Translations under genes and position numbers: made by a program
The notes under the pieces: model-generated
What the model saw: the letters and a program-made list of their open reading frames with translations, nothing else
Told to the model about the DNA's origin: nothing
Database searches by the model: none
In this document: in pieces, positions 35,609 to 43,397 of the stretch
Layout: each line of letters starts with the position of its first letter
Numbering within the stretch: position 1 is the stretch's first letter
Assembly: GCA_035496935.1 (NCBI GenBank)
Contig: DATJED010000023.1
Location: 496,001 to 560,000 of the forward strand
Origin: Pseudopedobacter sp035496935
GTDB lineage: Bacteria; Bacteroidota; Bacteroidia; Sphingobacteriales; Sphingobacteriaceae
Direction of reading: 5' to 3'
DNA: 64,000 nucleotides

Positions 35609-36937
35609 ATGGACGATTTTTTAGCCGCTCGGTCTCAAATGGCGCTCTCGTTGGGCTTCCACATTATATTTTCATGTATTGGAATGGTAATGCCGTTTTT
35701 TATGGCAGTTTCTCATTACCTCTATTTAAAAACCAATAACATCACCTACAAACACATTACAAAAGCTTGGACTAAAGGTGTAGCAATATTTTTTGCTACC
35801 GGAGCAGTTTCAGGAACGGTTCTATCGTTTGAACTGGGTTTATTATGGCCCAAATTTATGGAACACGCTGGTCCAATTTTTGGAATGCCATTTTCTTTAG
35901 AAGGCACAGCTTTTTTTATTGAAGCCATTGCACTTGGATTCTTTTTGTACGGTTGGGATAAATTCAATAAATGGTTTCACTGGTTTACCGGAGTTGTAGT
36001 AGGCGTAAGTGGTCTGTTATCAGGAATATTAGTGGTTGCTGCAAACGCTTGGATGAATAGCCCGGCAGGCTTTGATTACGTAGATGGAAAATACATAAAT
36101 ATCGACCCGATAGCCGCCATGTTTAACGATGCTTGGTTTTCGCAAGCTTTACACATGTGTATCGCCGCTTTTGCTGCTACCGGATTTGCTGTAGCCGGTG
36201 TTCACGCTTTAATGATTTTAAAAAAGCAAAGTGTAGATTTCCATACCAAATCCTTTAAGATTGCCGCCATTTTCGGAACTATTGCTGCCGTTTTACAACC
36301 GTTAAGCGGAGATATTTCGGCAAAGTTTGTCGCAAAAAACCAACCCGCAAAACTGGCTGCCATGGAAGCTCACTTTCATACAGAGAAAAATGCTCCGTTA
36401 ATCATCGGTGGCATTCCGGACACAGAGAAAAAGGACGTAAATTATGCTCTAAAAATCCCTGGAGCGCTAAGCTTTATGGCTCATGGCAATTTTGACGCAG
36501 AAGTTACAGGTTTAGATCAGATCCCAGAAGAAAACCAGCCGCCAATTGCCATTACGCATTATGCGTTTCAAATTATGGTAGGCATTGGAATGCTATTAAT
36601 GGCGATCAGTTTTGCTTATTTCATCGCTTTATGGAAAAAGAAAAATTGGCTGACGAAAAAGTGGCTCTTAAAACTTTTTGTATTTGCAACTCCATTGGGC
36701 TTTTTAGCTGTTGAAGCAGGTTGGACGGTTACCGAAGTGGGCCGGCAGCCTTGGATTATTAAAGATGTAATGCGTACCGTCGATGCAGTTACGCCTATGC
36801 CGGGAATCATATATTCTTTTTATGTGTTTACGGCGGTGTATATTTCGCTTTCAATTATTGTGGTTTTTATGTTATACCGACAGATAAAAATGGTTCCGAA
36901 ATTATATGATTCTTCAAACAAACCCGATAAGCTATGA
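35609..36937 (+). CDS. cydA: cytochrome bd ubiquinol oxidase subunit I
   Basis: The 442-aa polytopic membrane protein has the CydA haem ligands: His in LGFHIIFSCIG (equivalent to E. coli His19), the acidic residues in LSFELGLLWPKF, and His in SQALHMCIAAF. Length is well below the 522 residues of E. coli CydA, so the Q-loop is short. It reduces oxygen at high affinity, forming with CydB the terminal oxidase. I take the ATG at 35609; a TTG 8 codons earlier is possible. A TATGTTTG box (35580-35587) lies just upstream. It overlaps cydB by 4 bases. Confidence 0.95.
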   Translation: MDDFLAARSQMALSLGFHIIFSCIGMVMPFFMAVSHYLYLKTNNITYKHITKAWTKGVAIFFATGAVSGTVLSFELGLLWPKFMEHAGPIFGMPFSLEGTAFFIEAIALGFFLYGWDKFNKWFHWFTGVVVGVSGLLSGILVVAANAWMNSPAGFDYVDGKYINIDPIAAMFNDAWFSQALHMCIAAFAATGFAVAGVHALMILKKQSVDFHTKSFKIAAIFGTIAAVLQPLSGDISAKFVAKNQPAKLAAMEAHFHTEKNAPLIIGGIPDTEKKDVNYALKIPGALSFMAHGNFDAEVTGLDQIPEENQPPIAITHYAFQIMVGIGMLLMAISFAYFIALWKKKNWLTKKWLLKLFVFATPLGFLAVEAGWTVTEVGRQPWIIKDVMRTVDAVTPMPGIIYSFYVFTAVYISLSIIVVFMLYRQIKMVPKLYDSSNKPDKL

Positions 36938-37944
36938 TTTACGTTGTTATCATTTTTCTTTGGACAGCTATTTTGCTTTACCTGATTTTAGGAGGAGCAG
37001 ATTTTGGTGCCGGTATGTTAGAGCTTTTCACCTCAGATGCTAACAAAAACAAAACCCGCAGAACCATGTACCGGGCAATTGGTCCAATTTGGGAAGCCAA
37101 CCACATGTGGTTAATTATTGCTATCGTGATTTTATTTGTAGGCTTCCCGAAAATATACACTACCATGTCTACTTACATGCATATTCCTTTGGTTTTGATG
37201 CTGTTAGGAATTATAGCAAGAGGAACGGCGTTTACTTTTAGGCATTATGACGCCGTGAAAGATGAGATGCAACACATTTACAATAAAATATTTGTTTACT
37301 CGAGCTTTATTACACCGTTGTTTTTAGGGATTATTGCTGGAAGCACCGTAACCGAAAAGATAAATCCCAACGCAAATAATTTTTTAGACGCTTACATTTT
37401 TAGCTGGGTAAATGGCTTTTCTTTCGCTGTGGGATTGTTTACGGTTGCCATTTGCGGTTTTTTGGCAGCTGTTTTTATTATTGGGCAAACGCCAGAAATT
37501 TCAGAAAGGCAAAGGTTCATCAAAAAAGCAAAAGCGTTTAATATTATAGCCGTTATATGTGGTGGAGTAGTTTTTGTTATGTCAGTCATCGAAAAAATAC
37601 CGCTTGCAACTTGGGTTTTCGATAACTGGCCCGGAATAATTGCTTTTACGCTGGCAACTATTTCTGTAGTTATTCTTTGGATGATTTGGAACACGGAGTA
37701 CACCAATATCATGCGTTTTTTGGCCGGATTTCAAGTAACAATGATTTTGTTTATCACCACTTGGAAACATTATCCGAATATTATCCTATTGAAAGGAGGC
37801 GCCACGCTTTCTTTATTAGAAGAACAAGGAAACCACAAAACCATTGAAGCTTTAGGCTGGGCTTTACTAATTGGCAGTGTTTTTCTTTTACCAACGTTAG
37901 TTTATCTTATTTATAGTTTTCAGAAAAAGCAGGTTAAGGAATAA
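36934..37944 (+). CDS. cydB: cytochrome bd ubiquinol oxidase subunit II
   Basis: The 336-aa subunit has about eight to nine membrane segments and starts with the conserved LILGGADFGAGMLEL. It forms the bd oxidase with CydA. The ATG is inside the cydA stop (ATGA overlap), giving translational coupling. No cydX-like or cydCD gene follows; the next 150 bases hold only the direct repeat. Confidence 0.94.
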   Translation: MIYVVIIFLWTAILLYLILGGADFGAGMLELFTSDANKNKTRRTMYRAIGPIWEANHMWLIIAIVILFVGFPKIYTTMSTYMHIPLVLMLLGIIARGTAFTFRHYDAVKDEMQHIYNKIFVYSSFITPLFLGIIAGSTVTEKINPNANNFLDAYIFSWVNGFSFAVGLFTVAICGFLAAVFIIGQTPEISERQRFIKKAKAFNIIAVICGGVVFVMSVIEKIPLATWVFDNWPGIIAFTLATISVVILWMIWNTEYTNIMRFLAGFQVTMILFITTWKHYPNIILLKGGATLSLLEEQGNHKTIEALGWALLIGSVFLLPTLVYLIYSFQKKQVKE

Positions 37945-37946
37945 AG

Positions 37947-38037
37947 AGCAAAGACCGCTACGCTGAAAGACTCAAGACTGATTTTCAATTGGCAGACCAA
38001 GGAATAGCAAAGACCGCTACGCTGAAAGATTCAAGAC
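37947..38037. repeat. two imperfect 32-bp direct repeats
   Basis: Two copies of a 32-base unit beginning AGCAAAGACCGCTACGCTGA lie at 37947-37978 and 38006-38037, 59 bases apart; they differ at one position (C/T). They are in the short gap between cydB and bioA. No coding potential or hairpin explains them. Confidence 0.85.
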
Positions 38038-38098
38038 CTTTTTGCTAAAAGATTGATTGCAAATGGAAAAAAGAAAACAATGAATAAACCTATTTATT

Positions 38099-39361
38099 TT
38101 AAAACTTCTCCAACGCCAATCTAATTTTCGAATAAATGTAGTCCAAATCTTCGTCAGAGATGCAGTACGGAGGCATAATGTACAAAATATTCCCTAGTGG
38201 CCTCAAAATTATTCCTTCTTTTAAAAAGAAATTATACAGTTTATCTCTAATATCGTTAAAGTAAGAAGTGGCTTCGGTATCCCATTCAAATGCTATGATG
38301 GTTCCGGTTTGGCGCACATTTTTTAATTTAGGATGATTTTCAACTTCCAGTTTAAATTGTTGGTGTTTTTGCTGAATACGTTCGATGTTTTTTAACGTTT
38401 TGGGTTGGGTAAATAAATCAAAACTTGCGTTAGCAACCGCACAAGCCACCGGATTTGCTGTGAAAGAATGACCGTGAAAAAGGGTTTTCATTTTATCTTC
38501 TGATAAAAAAGCATCGTAAATTTCCGCAGTGCATGAAGTAATGCCCAAAGCCATGGTTCCGCCGGTTAAACCTTTAGAAAAACACATGATATCCGCATCA
38601 GCTTTAACATGGTCAAGCGCAAAAAACTTACCCGTACGCCCGAATCCGGTCATCACTTCATCGGCAATAGTGAGTACTTTTTCGTTTTGGCAATGCACCA
38701 TCAGCTCATTTAAAAGTTCCGCATCGTACATTAACATTCCGCCAGAACCTAAAATCAACGGTTCAAAAATAAAACAAGCTAAACTAGATTTGAGATTTGA
38801 GATTTGAGATTTGAGACCTTGTATATTATCTTTTGTAGGTAAATCAATAAATTCCACATCAAACAATAAACCATCAAAAGGCGCTGTCCAGGCACTTCTT
38901 CCGCTTACTGCCATCGCACCAAAAGTATCACCGTGATAAGCGTTTTTAAAAGCCAGAACTTTTTGACGCTGCTCTCCTTTGTTAAACCAATATTGCAGGC
39001 ACATTTTTAGCGCAACTTCAACCGCTGTTGAACCATTATCAGAATAAAATATCTTTTTCTGATTCTGTGGGATAATGCTCAATAAATTTTCAGCTAATTT
39101 TATAGCTTGCGGATGTGTAAAACCTGCGAAAATAACATGTTCCAACTCTTGCAACTGCTCAAAAGCTTTTTGTGCAATGTACGGATGGCTATGCCCGTGT
39201 ATATTTACCCACCAAGATGAAACGGCATCAATCAGTTTTTCGCCTTTTTCGGTAAACAAATAAGCGCCCTCGCCTTTTACAACCGGAATTAACTGCGCCG
39301 TTTTCATTTGTGTATATGGATGCCAAATTTTATCTAAATCTCTCGCAACTAAATCGTTCAT
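38099..39361 (-). CDS. bioA: adenosylmethionine-8-amino-7-oxononanoate aminotransferase
   Basis: The 420-aa class-III aminotransferase contains WHPYTQMK near the N-terminus, then GSTAVEVALKMCLQYW, DEVMTGFGRTGKFFA (with the cofactor Asp) and CFSKGLTGGTMALG with the PLP lysine. It makes 7,8-diaminopelargonate in biotin synthesis. It is the last gene of a tight operon with the NUDIX and CDF genes (4-base overlaps). The other bio genes are not present in the window. A short tandem repeat lies inside the coding sequence at 38787-38814. Confidence 0.94.
   Translation of the reverse strand: MNDLVARDLDKIWHPYTQMKTAQLIPVVKGEGAYLFTEKGEKLIDAVSSWWVNIHGHSHPYIAQKAFEQLQELEHVIFAGFTHPQAIKLAENLLSIIPQNQKKIFYSDNGSTAVEVALKMCLQYWFNKGEQRQKVLAFKNAYHGDTFGAMAVSGRSAWTAPFDGLLFDVEFIDLPTKDNIQGLKSQISNLKSSLACFIFEPLILGSGGMLMYDAELLNELMVHCQNEKVLTIADEVMTGFGRTGKFFALDHVKADADIMCFSKGLTGGTMALGITSCTAEIYDAFLSEDKMKTLFHGHSFTANPVACAVANASFDLFTQPKTLKNIERIQQKHQQFKLEVENHPKLKNVRQTGTIIAFEWDTEATSYFNDIRDKLYNFFLKEGIILRPLGNILYIMPPYCISDEDLDYIYSKIRLALEKF
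38787..38814 (-). repeat. four tandem 7-mers inside bioA
   Basis: GATTTGA occurs four times in tandem (28 bases), reading as TCAAATC on the coding strand. It encodes part of an amphipathic helix (LKSQISNLKSS) that is variable between BioA proteins. Confidence 0.9.
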
Positions 39362-39813
39362 AAAAATTTCTCTTTTATTAGTTTAACAATATGTTTATCA
39401 ACCGGGAAAGTGACGGAATCTTCATTTAAATTGGCGATGTTAACCATTCGGAAACATTGTTTGCTTTGTCCCTCCTGCCCTTCAAAATCATATTCGCAAC
39501 TGGCTAGTTTAAAATCAAAATCATGAAGTGGTTTTACTAAATAATACACAGAAATCAATTGTCCGCCACCAAAAGCCGATGCAACAAAAAAATCTGTTGT
39601 ATAAAAATGGTTTATAACCTCAACTTGTAGATTGCATTCTTCCAAAAATTCACGCTTTAAGGCATCAGCTAAACCTTCTCCAAATTCTAATCCTCCGCCG
39701 GGGAATTTAATGTAGCGGTATCCGCGTTCTTCTTCATCGCTTACCAATATGTTTTTGTCTTTATCGATTAGTAAGCCGTAAACCCGAACGTTGAAGTGCT
39801 TTATTTCGGTCAT
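39358..39813 (-). CDS. NUDIX hydrolase
   Basis: The 151-aa protein carries the Nudix box GGLEFGEGLADALKREFLEE-x-N-L; the usual Gly before the last hydrophobic residue is Asn here. It should hydrolyse a nucleoside diphosphate-linked compound of unknown identity. It overlaps bioA by 4 bases and the CDF gene by 4 bases, so all three form one operon. Confidence 0.88.
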   Translation of the reverse strand: MTEIKHFNVRVYGLLIDKDKNILVSDEEERGYRYIKFPGGGLEFGEGLADALKREFLEECNLQVEVINHFYTTDFFVASAFGGGQLISVYYLVKPLHDFDFKLASCEYDFEGQEGQSKQCFRMVNIANLNEDSVTFPVDKHIVKLIKEKFL

Positions 39814-40787
39814 TCTTCAAAATGTTTTTGATTTTTGGTGATGTTATCTAAGGTCCAAATGATGTTTTTGGTTTGAGGTTCGTAACGCACCGGACAGTTT
39901 TTCACATTGCAATAATGGCAACATCGGGGAATGCAAGGATCTGCATGGATAAAAAATTCTGTTTTATCGCCTATATTTTGTCCTACTAAACGATCGATTT
40001 CCGAAATTTGATAATGAACTTCATTTAAATCGTAATAATAAGGTAAGGTTACATGGCAATCAATATGTGTTTCTGCTCCGTAACGCTGTGCCCGCAAATT
40101 ATGCACATCAATCCAGGCGTCTTTACGGTTGTCGTTTAAAAAACCTACCACACTCTCTATAACCTCTTCATCAGACTCGTCCATTAAACCGGCTACAGAT
40201 TTACGCAACAACCGGTAACCGCTATAAATAATGTAAAAACCCAGTCCAACAGAAATTAAACTATCTAAAACAAAAATGCCAGTTAGGTAAATTAACACTA
40301 ATCCAATCATCAAACCTAAAGTACTTATTGCATCGGTAATCAGGTGTTTACCATCAGCACTTAAAGTAATTGATTTTAATGATTTTCCTTTTTTTATCAG
40401 GTATAAACCTAAAACTGCATTTACAATTCCGGTTACACCGATAATTGCCACACCATCTAAAATTGCTTTTAGCTGTTGCGGATAAAAAATATTATATACA
40501 GATTTTGCAACAATGGAGAGTCCGGCCAAAACAATAAGTAAGCCCTCAATAAAAGCCGAAAAAAACTCCACTTTACCATGCCCGTAAGGATGGTTTTGAT
40601 CTTTAGGTTGCGATGCCAGGTAAATACTGTAAAAAGCAAAGGCACTTGCCAAAACATTTACGATACTTTCTGCCGCATCTGTTAATATAGCGTTAGAGTG
40701 TGTAACAAAATAAGCCCCAAACTTCATTAACATTAACAAAATGCTAACAAGTAATGAGCTTAATATAATTTTTAATTTTGGTTGCAA
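39810..40787 (-). CDS. cation diffusion facilitator transporter
   Basis: The protein of about 325 aa has six membrane segments with the CDF zinc-site patterns TDAAESIVNVLA (segment 2) and SADGKHLITDAISTLG (segment 5). A cytoplasmic C-terminal domain follows. An unusual tail holds a cysteine cluster (CIPRCCHYCNVKNC). It should export divalent metal such as Zn(II). The start is doubtful: a TTG at 40787 gives a normal N-terminus; an ATG at 40904 would overlap the start codon of the divergent aminotransferase. It heads the CDF-NUDIX-bioA operon. Confidence 0.85.
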   Translation of the reverse strand: MQPKLKIILSSLLVSILLMLMKFGAYFVTHSNAILTDAAESIVNVLASAFAFYSIYLASQPKDQNHPYGHGKVEFFSAFIEGLLIVLAGLSIVAKSVYNIFYPQQLKAILDGVAIIGVTGIVNAVLGLYLIKKGKSLKSITLSADGKHLITDAISTLGLMIGLVLIYLTGIFVLDSLISVGLGFYIIYSGYRLLRKSVAGLMDESDEEVIESVVGFLNDNRKDAWIDVHNLRAQRYGAETHIDCHVTLPYYYDLNEVHYQISEIDRLVGQNIGDKTEFFIHADPCIPRCCHYCNVKNCPVRYEPQTKNIIWTLDNITKNQKHFEE

Positions 40788-40902
40788 TTTGTATCCCGAT
40801 GATTTTGTACGATGATTATTTATTAAGACTACAAACTTATTGAATTTACATTCCTTTACCTCATAAAAACTATTTTTATATATTTGCAACTCAAATAAGA
40901 CC

Positions 40903-42096
40903 ATGAGTATTTTATCTAATAGAATCAATAATCTGGCAGAAAGCCAGACGATTAAAATGGCCAAACTAGGCCGTGAATTATCTGCAAAAGGAATTAATGT
41001 TATTAACCTTAGCTTTGGTGAACCCGATTTTCATACGCCGCAATTTATTAAGGACGCAGCGGTTGAAGCAATGGATAAAAACTTTACGTACTATACGCCA
41101 GTTTCTGGTTACCCAGATTTAAGAAAGGCAATTGCAGAGAAGCTTAAAAGAGAAAATAATTTAGATTACAATTTTGATCAGATTGTTGTTTCTACCGGCG
41201 CAAAACAAGCTTTAGCTAACGCTTTAATGGTAATGATTAACCCTGGAGAAGAAGTAATTATCCCTACTCCTTATTGGGTTTCATACTCTGAAATGGTGAA
41301 ATTGGCTGAAGGCGAATCTGTTTTTATTAACGCAACGGCAGAAAACAATTTTAAAATTACTGCCGAAGAGCTAGAAGCAGCAATTACGCCTAAAACCAAA
41401 ATGTTTATGTTTTCTTCGCCTTGTAACCCTACTGGTAGCGTTTACAGCAGAGAAGAATTAGCCGCTTTGGTTAAAGTTTTTGAAAAACACCCTCAGATTT
41501 ATATCCTTTCTGATGAGATTTACGAGCACATCAATTTTATTGGAGGCCACGTTTCTATTGCAGAATTTCCTTCAGTAAAAGACAGAACAATTGTTGTAAA
41601 CGGTTTTTCTAAAGCTTACGCAATGACTGGCTGGAGAATTGGTTACTTAGCCGCACCGAAAGAAATTGCTGATGCTGCTGATAAATTACAGGGTCAAGTT
41701 ACTTCTGGGTCATGCTCTATCACTCAAAAAGCTGGTTTAGCTGCATTAAACGGTGGTTTAAAAGAAGTTCACGAAATGCGTGACGCATTTTTGAAAAGAA
41801 GAGGAATTGTATATGATTTATTAAGCAAAATTGAAGGTGTTAAAGTTAACCTACCTGATGGTGCTTTTTATTTCTTCCCTGATGTTTCTTCTTTCTTTGG
41901 AAAATCGGTTGACGGTAAAACACTTAACAATGCAGAAGATATTTCATTGTATTTATTAAATACCGCTCATGTTTCTACCGTTACAGGCGAGGCGTTCGGT
42001 AACGAAAAATGTATCAGAATTTCTTACGCAGCATCTGAGGATGAACTTCGTGAAGCTTGCAAACGCATTGCCACCGCTTTAGGCAATTTGAAATAG
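40903..42096 (+). CDS. pyridoxal-phosphate aspartate aminotransferase, class I
   Basis: The 397-aa enzyme has fold-type-I aminotransferase motifs: NLSFGEPDFHTP, SSPCNPTGSVYSREEL, ILSDEIYEHINF and VVNGFSKAYAMTGWRIGYLA with the PLP lysine. The class Ib type makes aspartate from oxaloacetate. A TATATTTG promoter-type box (40879-40886) lies just upstream. It is followed by a terminator; monocistronic. Confidence 0.92.
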   Translation: MSILSNRINNLAESQTIKMAKLGRELSAKGINVINLSFGEPDFHTPQFIKDAAVEAMDKNFTYYTPVSGYPDLRKAIAEKLKRENNLDYNFDQIVVSTGAKQALANALMVMINPGEEVIIPTPYWVSYSEMVKLAEGESVFINATAENNFKITAEELEAAITPKTKMFMFSSPCNPTGSVYSREELAALVKVFEKHPQIYILSDEIYEHINFIGGHVSIAEFPSVKDRTIVVNGFSKAYAMTGWRIGYLAAPKEIADAADKLQGQVTSGSCSITQKAGLAALNGGLKEVHEMRDAFLKRRGIVYDLLSKIEGVKVNLPDGAFYFFPDVSSFFGKSVDGKTLNNAEDISLYLLNTAHVSTVTGEAFGNEKCIRISYAASEDELREACKRIATALGNLK

Positions 42097-42135
42097 ATAT
42101 ACTGTATTAATTAAACACAGAAAACACATATCAAG

Positions 42136-42163
42136 AAAGGGGGATTAAAAATCCCCTTTTTTT
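42136..42163. terminator. terminator between aspartate aminotransferase and PAS kinase
   Basis: A stem of about 11 bp (AAAGGGGGATT / AATCCCCTTTT, one wobble pair) with a 3-base loop ends in T-runs. It separates the two convergent genes. Confidence 0.85.
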
Positions 42164-42183
42164 GTTTTATTATAAATCCAAAT

Positions 42184-43284
42184 TTATGGATTAAAAGTTA
42201 TTGTAAAGGTGGCCCCTTTGTTTTTTTCGCTGTAAACCTTAATATCTCCTCCTAATTCCGTAATGTGCTTTTTTACTAAAAACAGCCCTAAACCTTTTGA
42301 GTCGCTATTTTTATGAAAGGTTTGGTTTAATCCAAATATCCTATCTTTTACTTTCTCTAAATCGAAACCCAATCCATTGTCTGATATGGTTAATTGCTTC
42401 CCTCCGTCTGCTGTTAAAAATGATTTTACAACAATATGGGGTTTAAGCTTTTTATTCCGATACTTTATTGAGTTAGTAATTAAGTTGAGGAATATACTTT
42501 CTAAGTAGCTTTTGTTAAATTCTAGTTCCGTAAAGCCCGAAAAATCAGTTTCTATAGAAACATGATGTTTATTTATGATTGCACCTATTGAGTTGCAGAC
42601 CTCGTTAAAACAGGCACTAATATCTAAAGTTTGTATCTGAAGTTTTGCGTTAGTTTCTTTTTTTATCAATTCATTAATATAACTCTCTAAAGTTTCGCTT
42701 ACCTTTTGGGTAGATTTTCTGATCATATTAATTACATTCAGATTATCTTCATTATAGATCTTGTTATAATCAATCAATTCAAATAAGCCTATTATGTTAG
42801 CTATTGGCGATCTTAAATTATGTGATGCCATCCTGGCAAAATGTTCAAGTTCTTTATTGATTTGAGATATTTGGTCAAATAAAAGCTCTTGGTGCCTTTC
42901 CATTTTTTTTCGGTGGGTAACCTCTTTTGCTATCGCAAAAACATACTGATTTTCTATTATGGGCATGGATGTCCAAGAGAGCCAGACCTCTTCGCCAGAT
43001 TTAGTGAGGTAGCGGTTTTCAAAATTTAGTAGCGGTTTACCTTTCAACATCTCTTTCCTCGTTTCATAGGTTGCCTTTTTGTCCTCATCTACCACTAAAT
43101 CACTGATTTTCATTTTCAGGAGCTCCTCCTCGGTATATCCTAAAACTCTACACACCGACGGATTGATTTTCAGAAAATAACCTTCATAGCTTGCAATACA
43201 TAGCAAATCTGGGGTGTAATCGAAAAATTTGGATAATAAAGCGTATTCATCGGTTAATAAGGATGTTGAATTTAGAGCATGCAT
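42184..43284 (-). CDS. PAS-domain sensor histidine kinase
   Basis: The 366-aa cytosolic kinase has a PAS domain (about 12-130: LSKFFDYTPDLLCIASYEGYF), a HisKA domain with the phosphorylated His in ASHNLRSPIANIIG and a HATPase_c domain (N-box LNLITNSIKYRNK, GLGFDL-type G-box, final GLGLFLVKKH). No transmembrane segment, so it senses an internal signal. I start at MHALNSTSLLTDE; the frame extends 25 codons upstream only from a TTG. No response regulator is adjacent. Confidence 0.9.
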   Translation of the reverse strand: MHALNSTSLLTDEYALLSKFFDYTPDLLCIASYEGYFLKINPSVCRVLGYTEEELLKMKISDLVVDEDKKATYETRKEMLKGKPLLNFENRYLTKSGEEVWLSWTSMPIIENQYVFAIAKEVTHRKKMERHQELLFDQISQINKELEHFARMASHNLRSPIANIIGLFELIDYNKIYNEDNLNVINMIRKSTQKVSETLESYINELIKKETNAKLQIQTLDISACFNEVCNSIGAIINKHHVSIETDFSGFTELEFNKSYLESIFLNLITNSIKYRNKKLKPHIVVKSFLTADGGKQLTISDNGLGFDLEKVKDRIFGLNQTFHKNSDSKGLGLFLVKKHITELGGDIKVYSEKNKGATFTITFNP

Positions 43285-43397
43285 AGCAAAATTTAATTTA
43301 GCCTCATTTTTGTCATACTTAATTTCAAAGATAAGCAAGGGTCCACTCCATATAAGCAAGAAGAATTATAGCTCCTATAATTTAAGGAACTATAATT

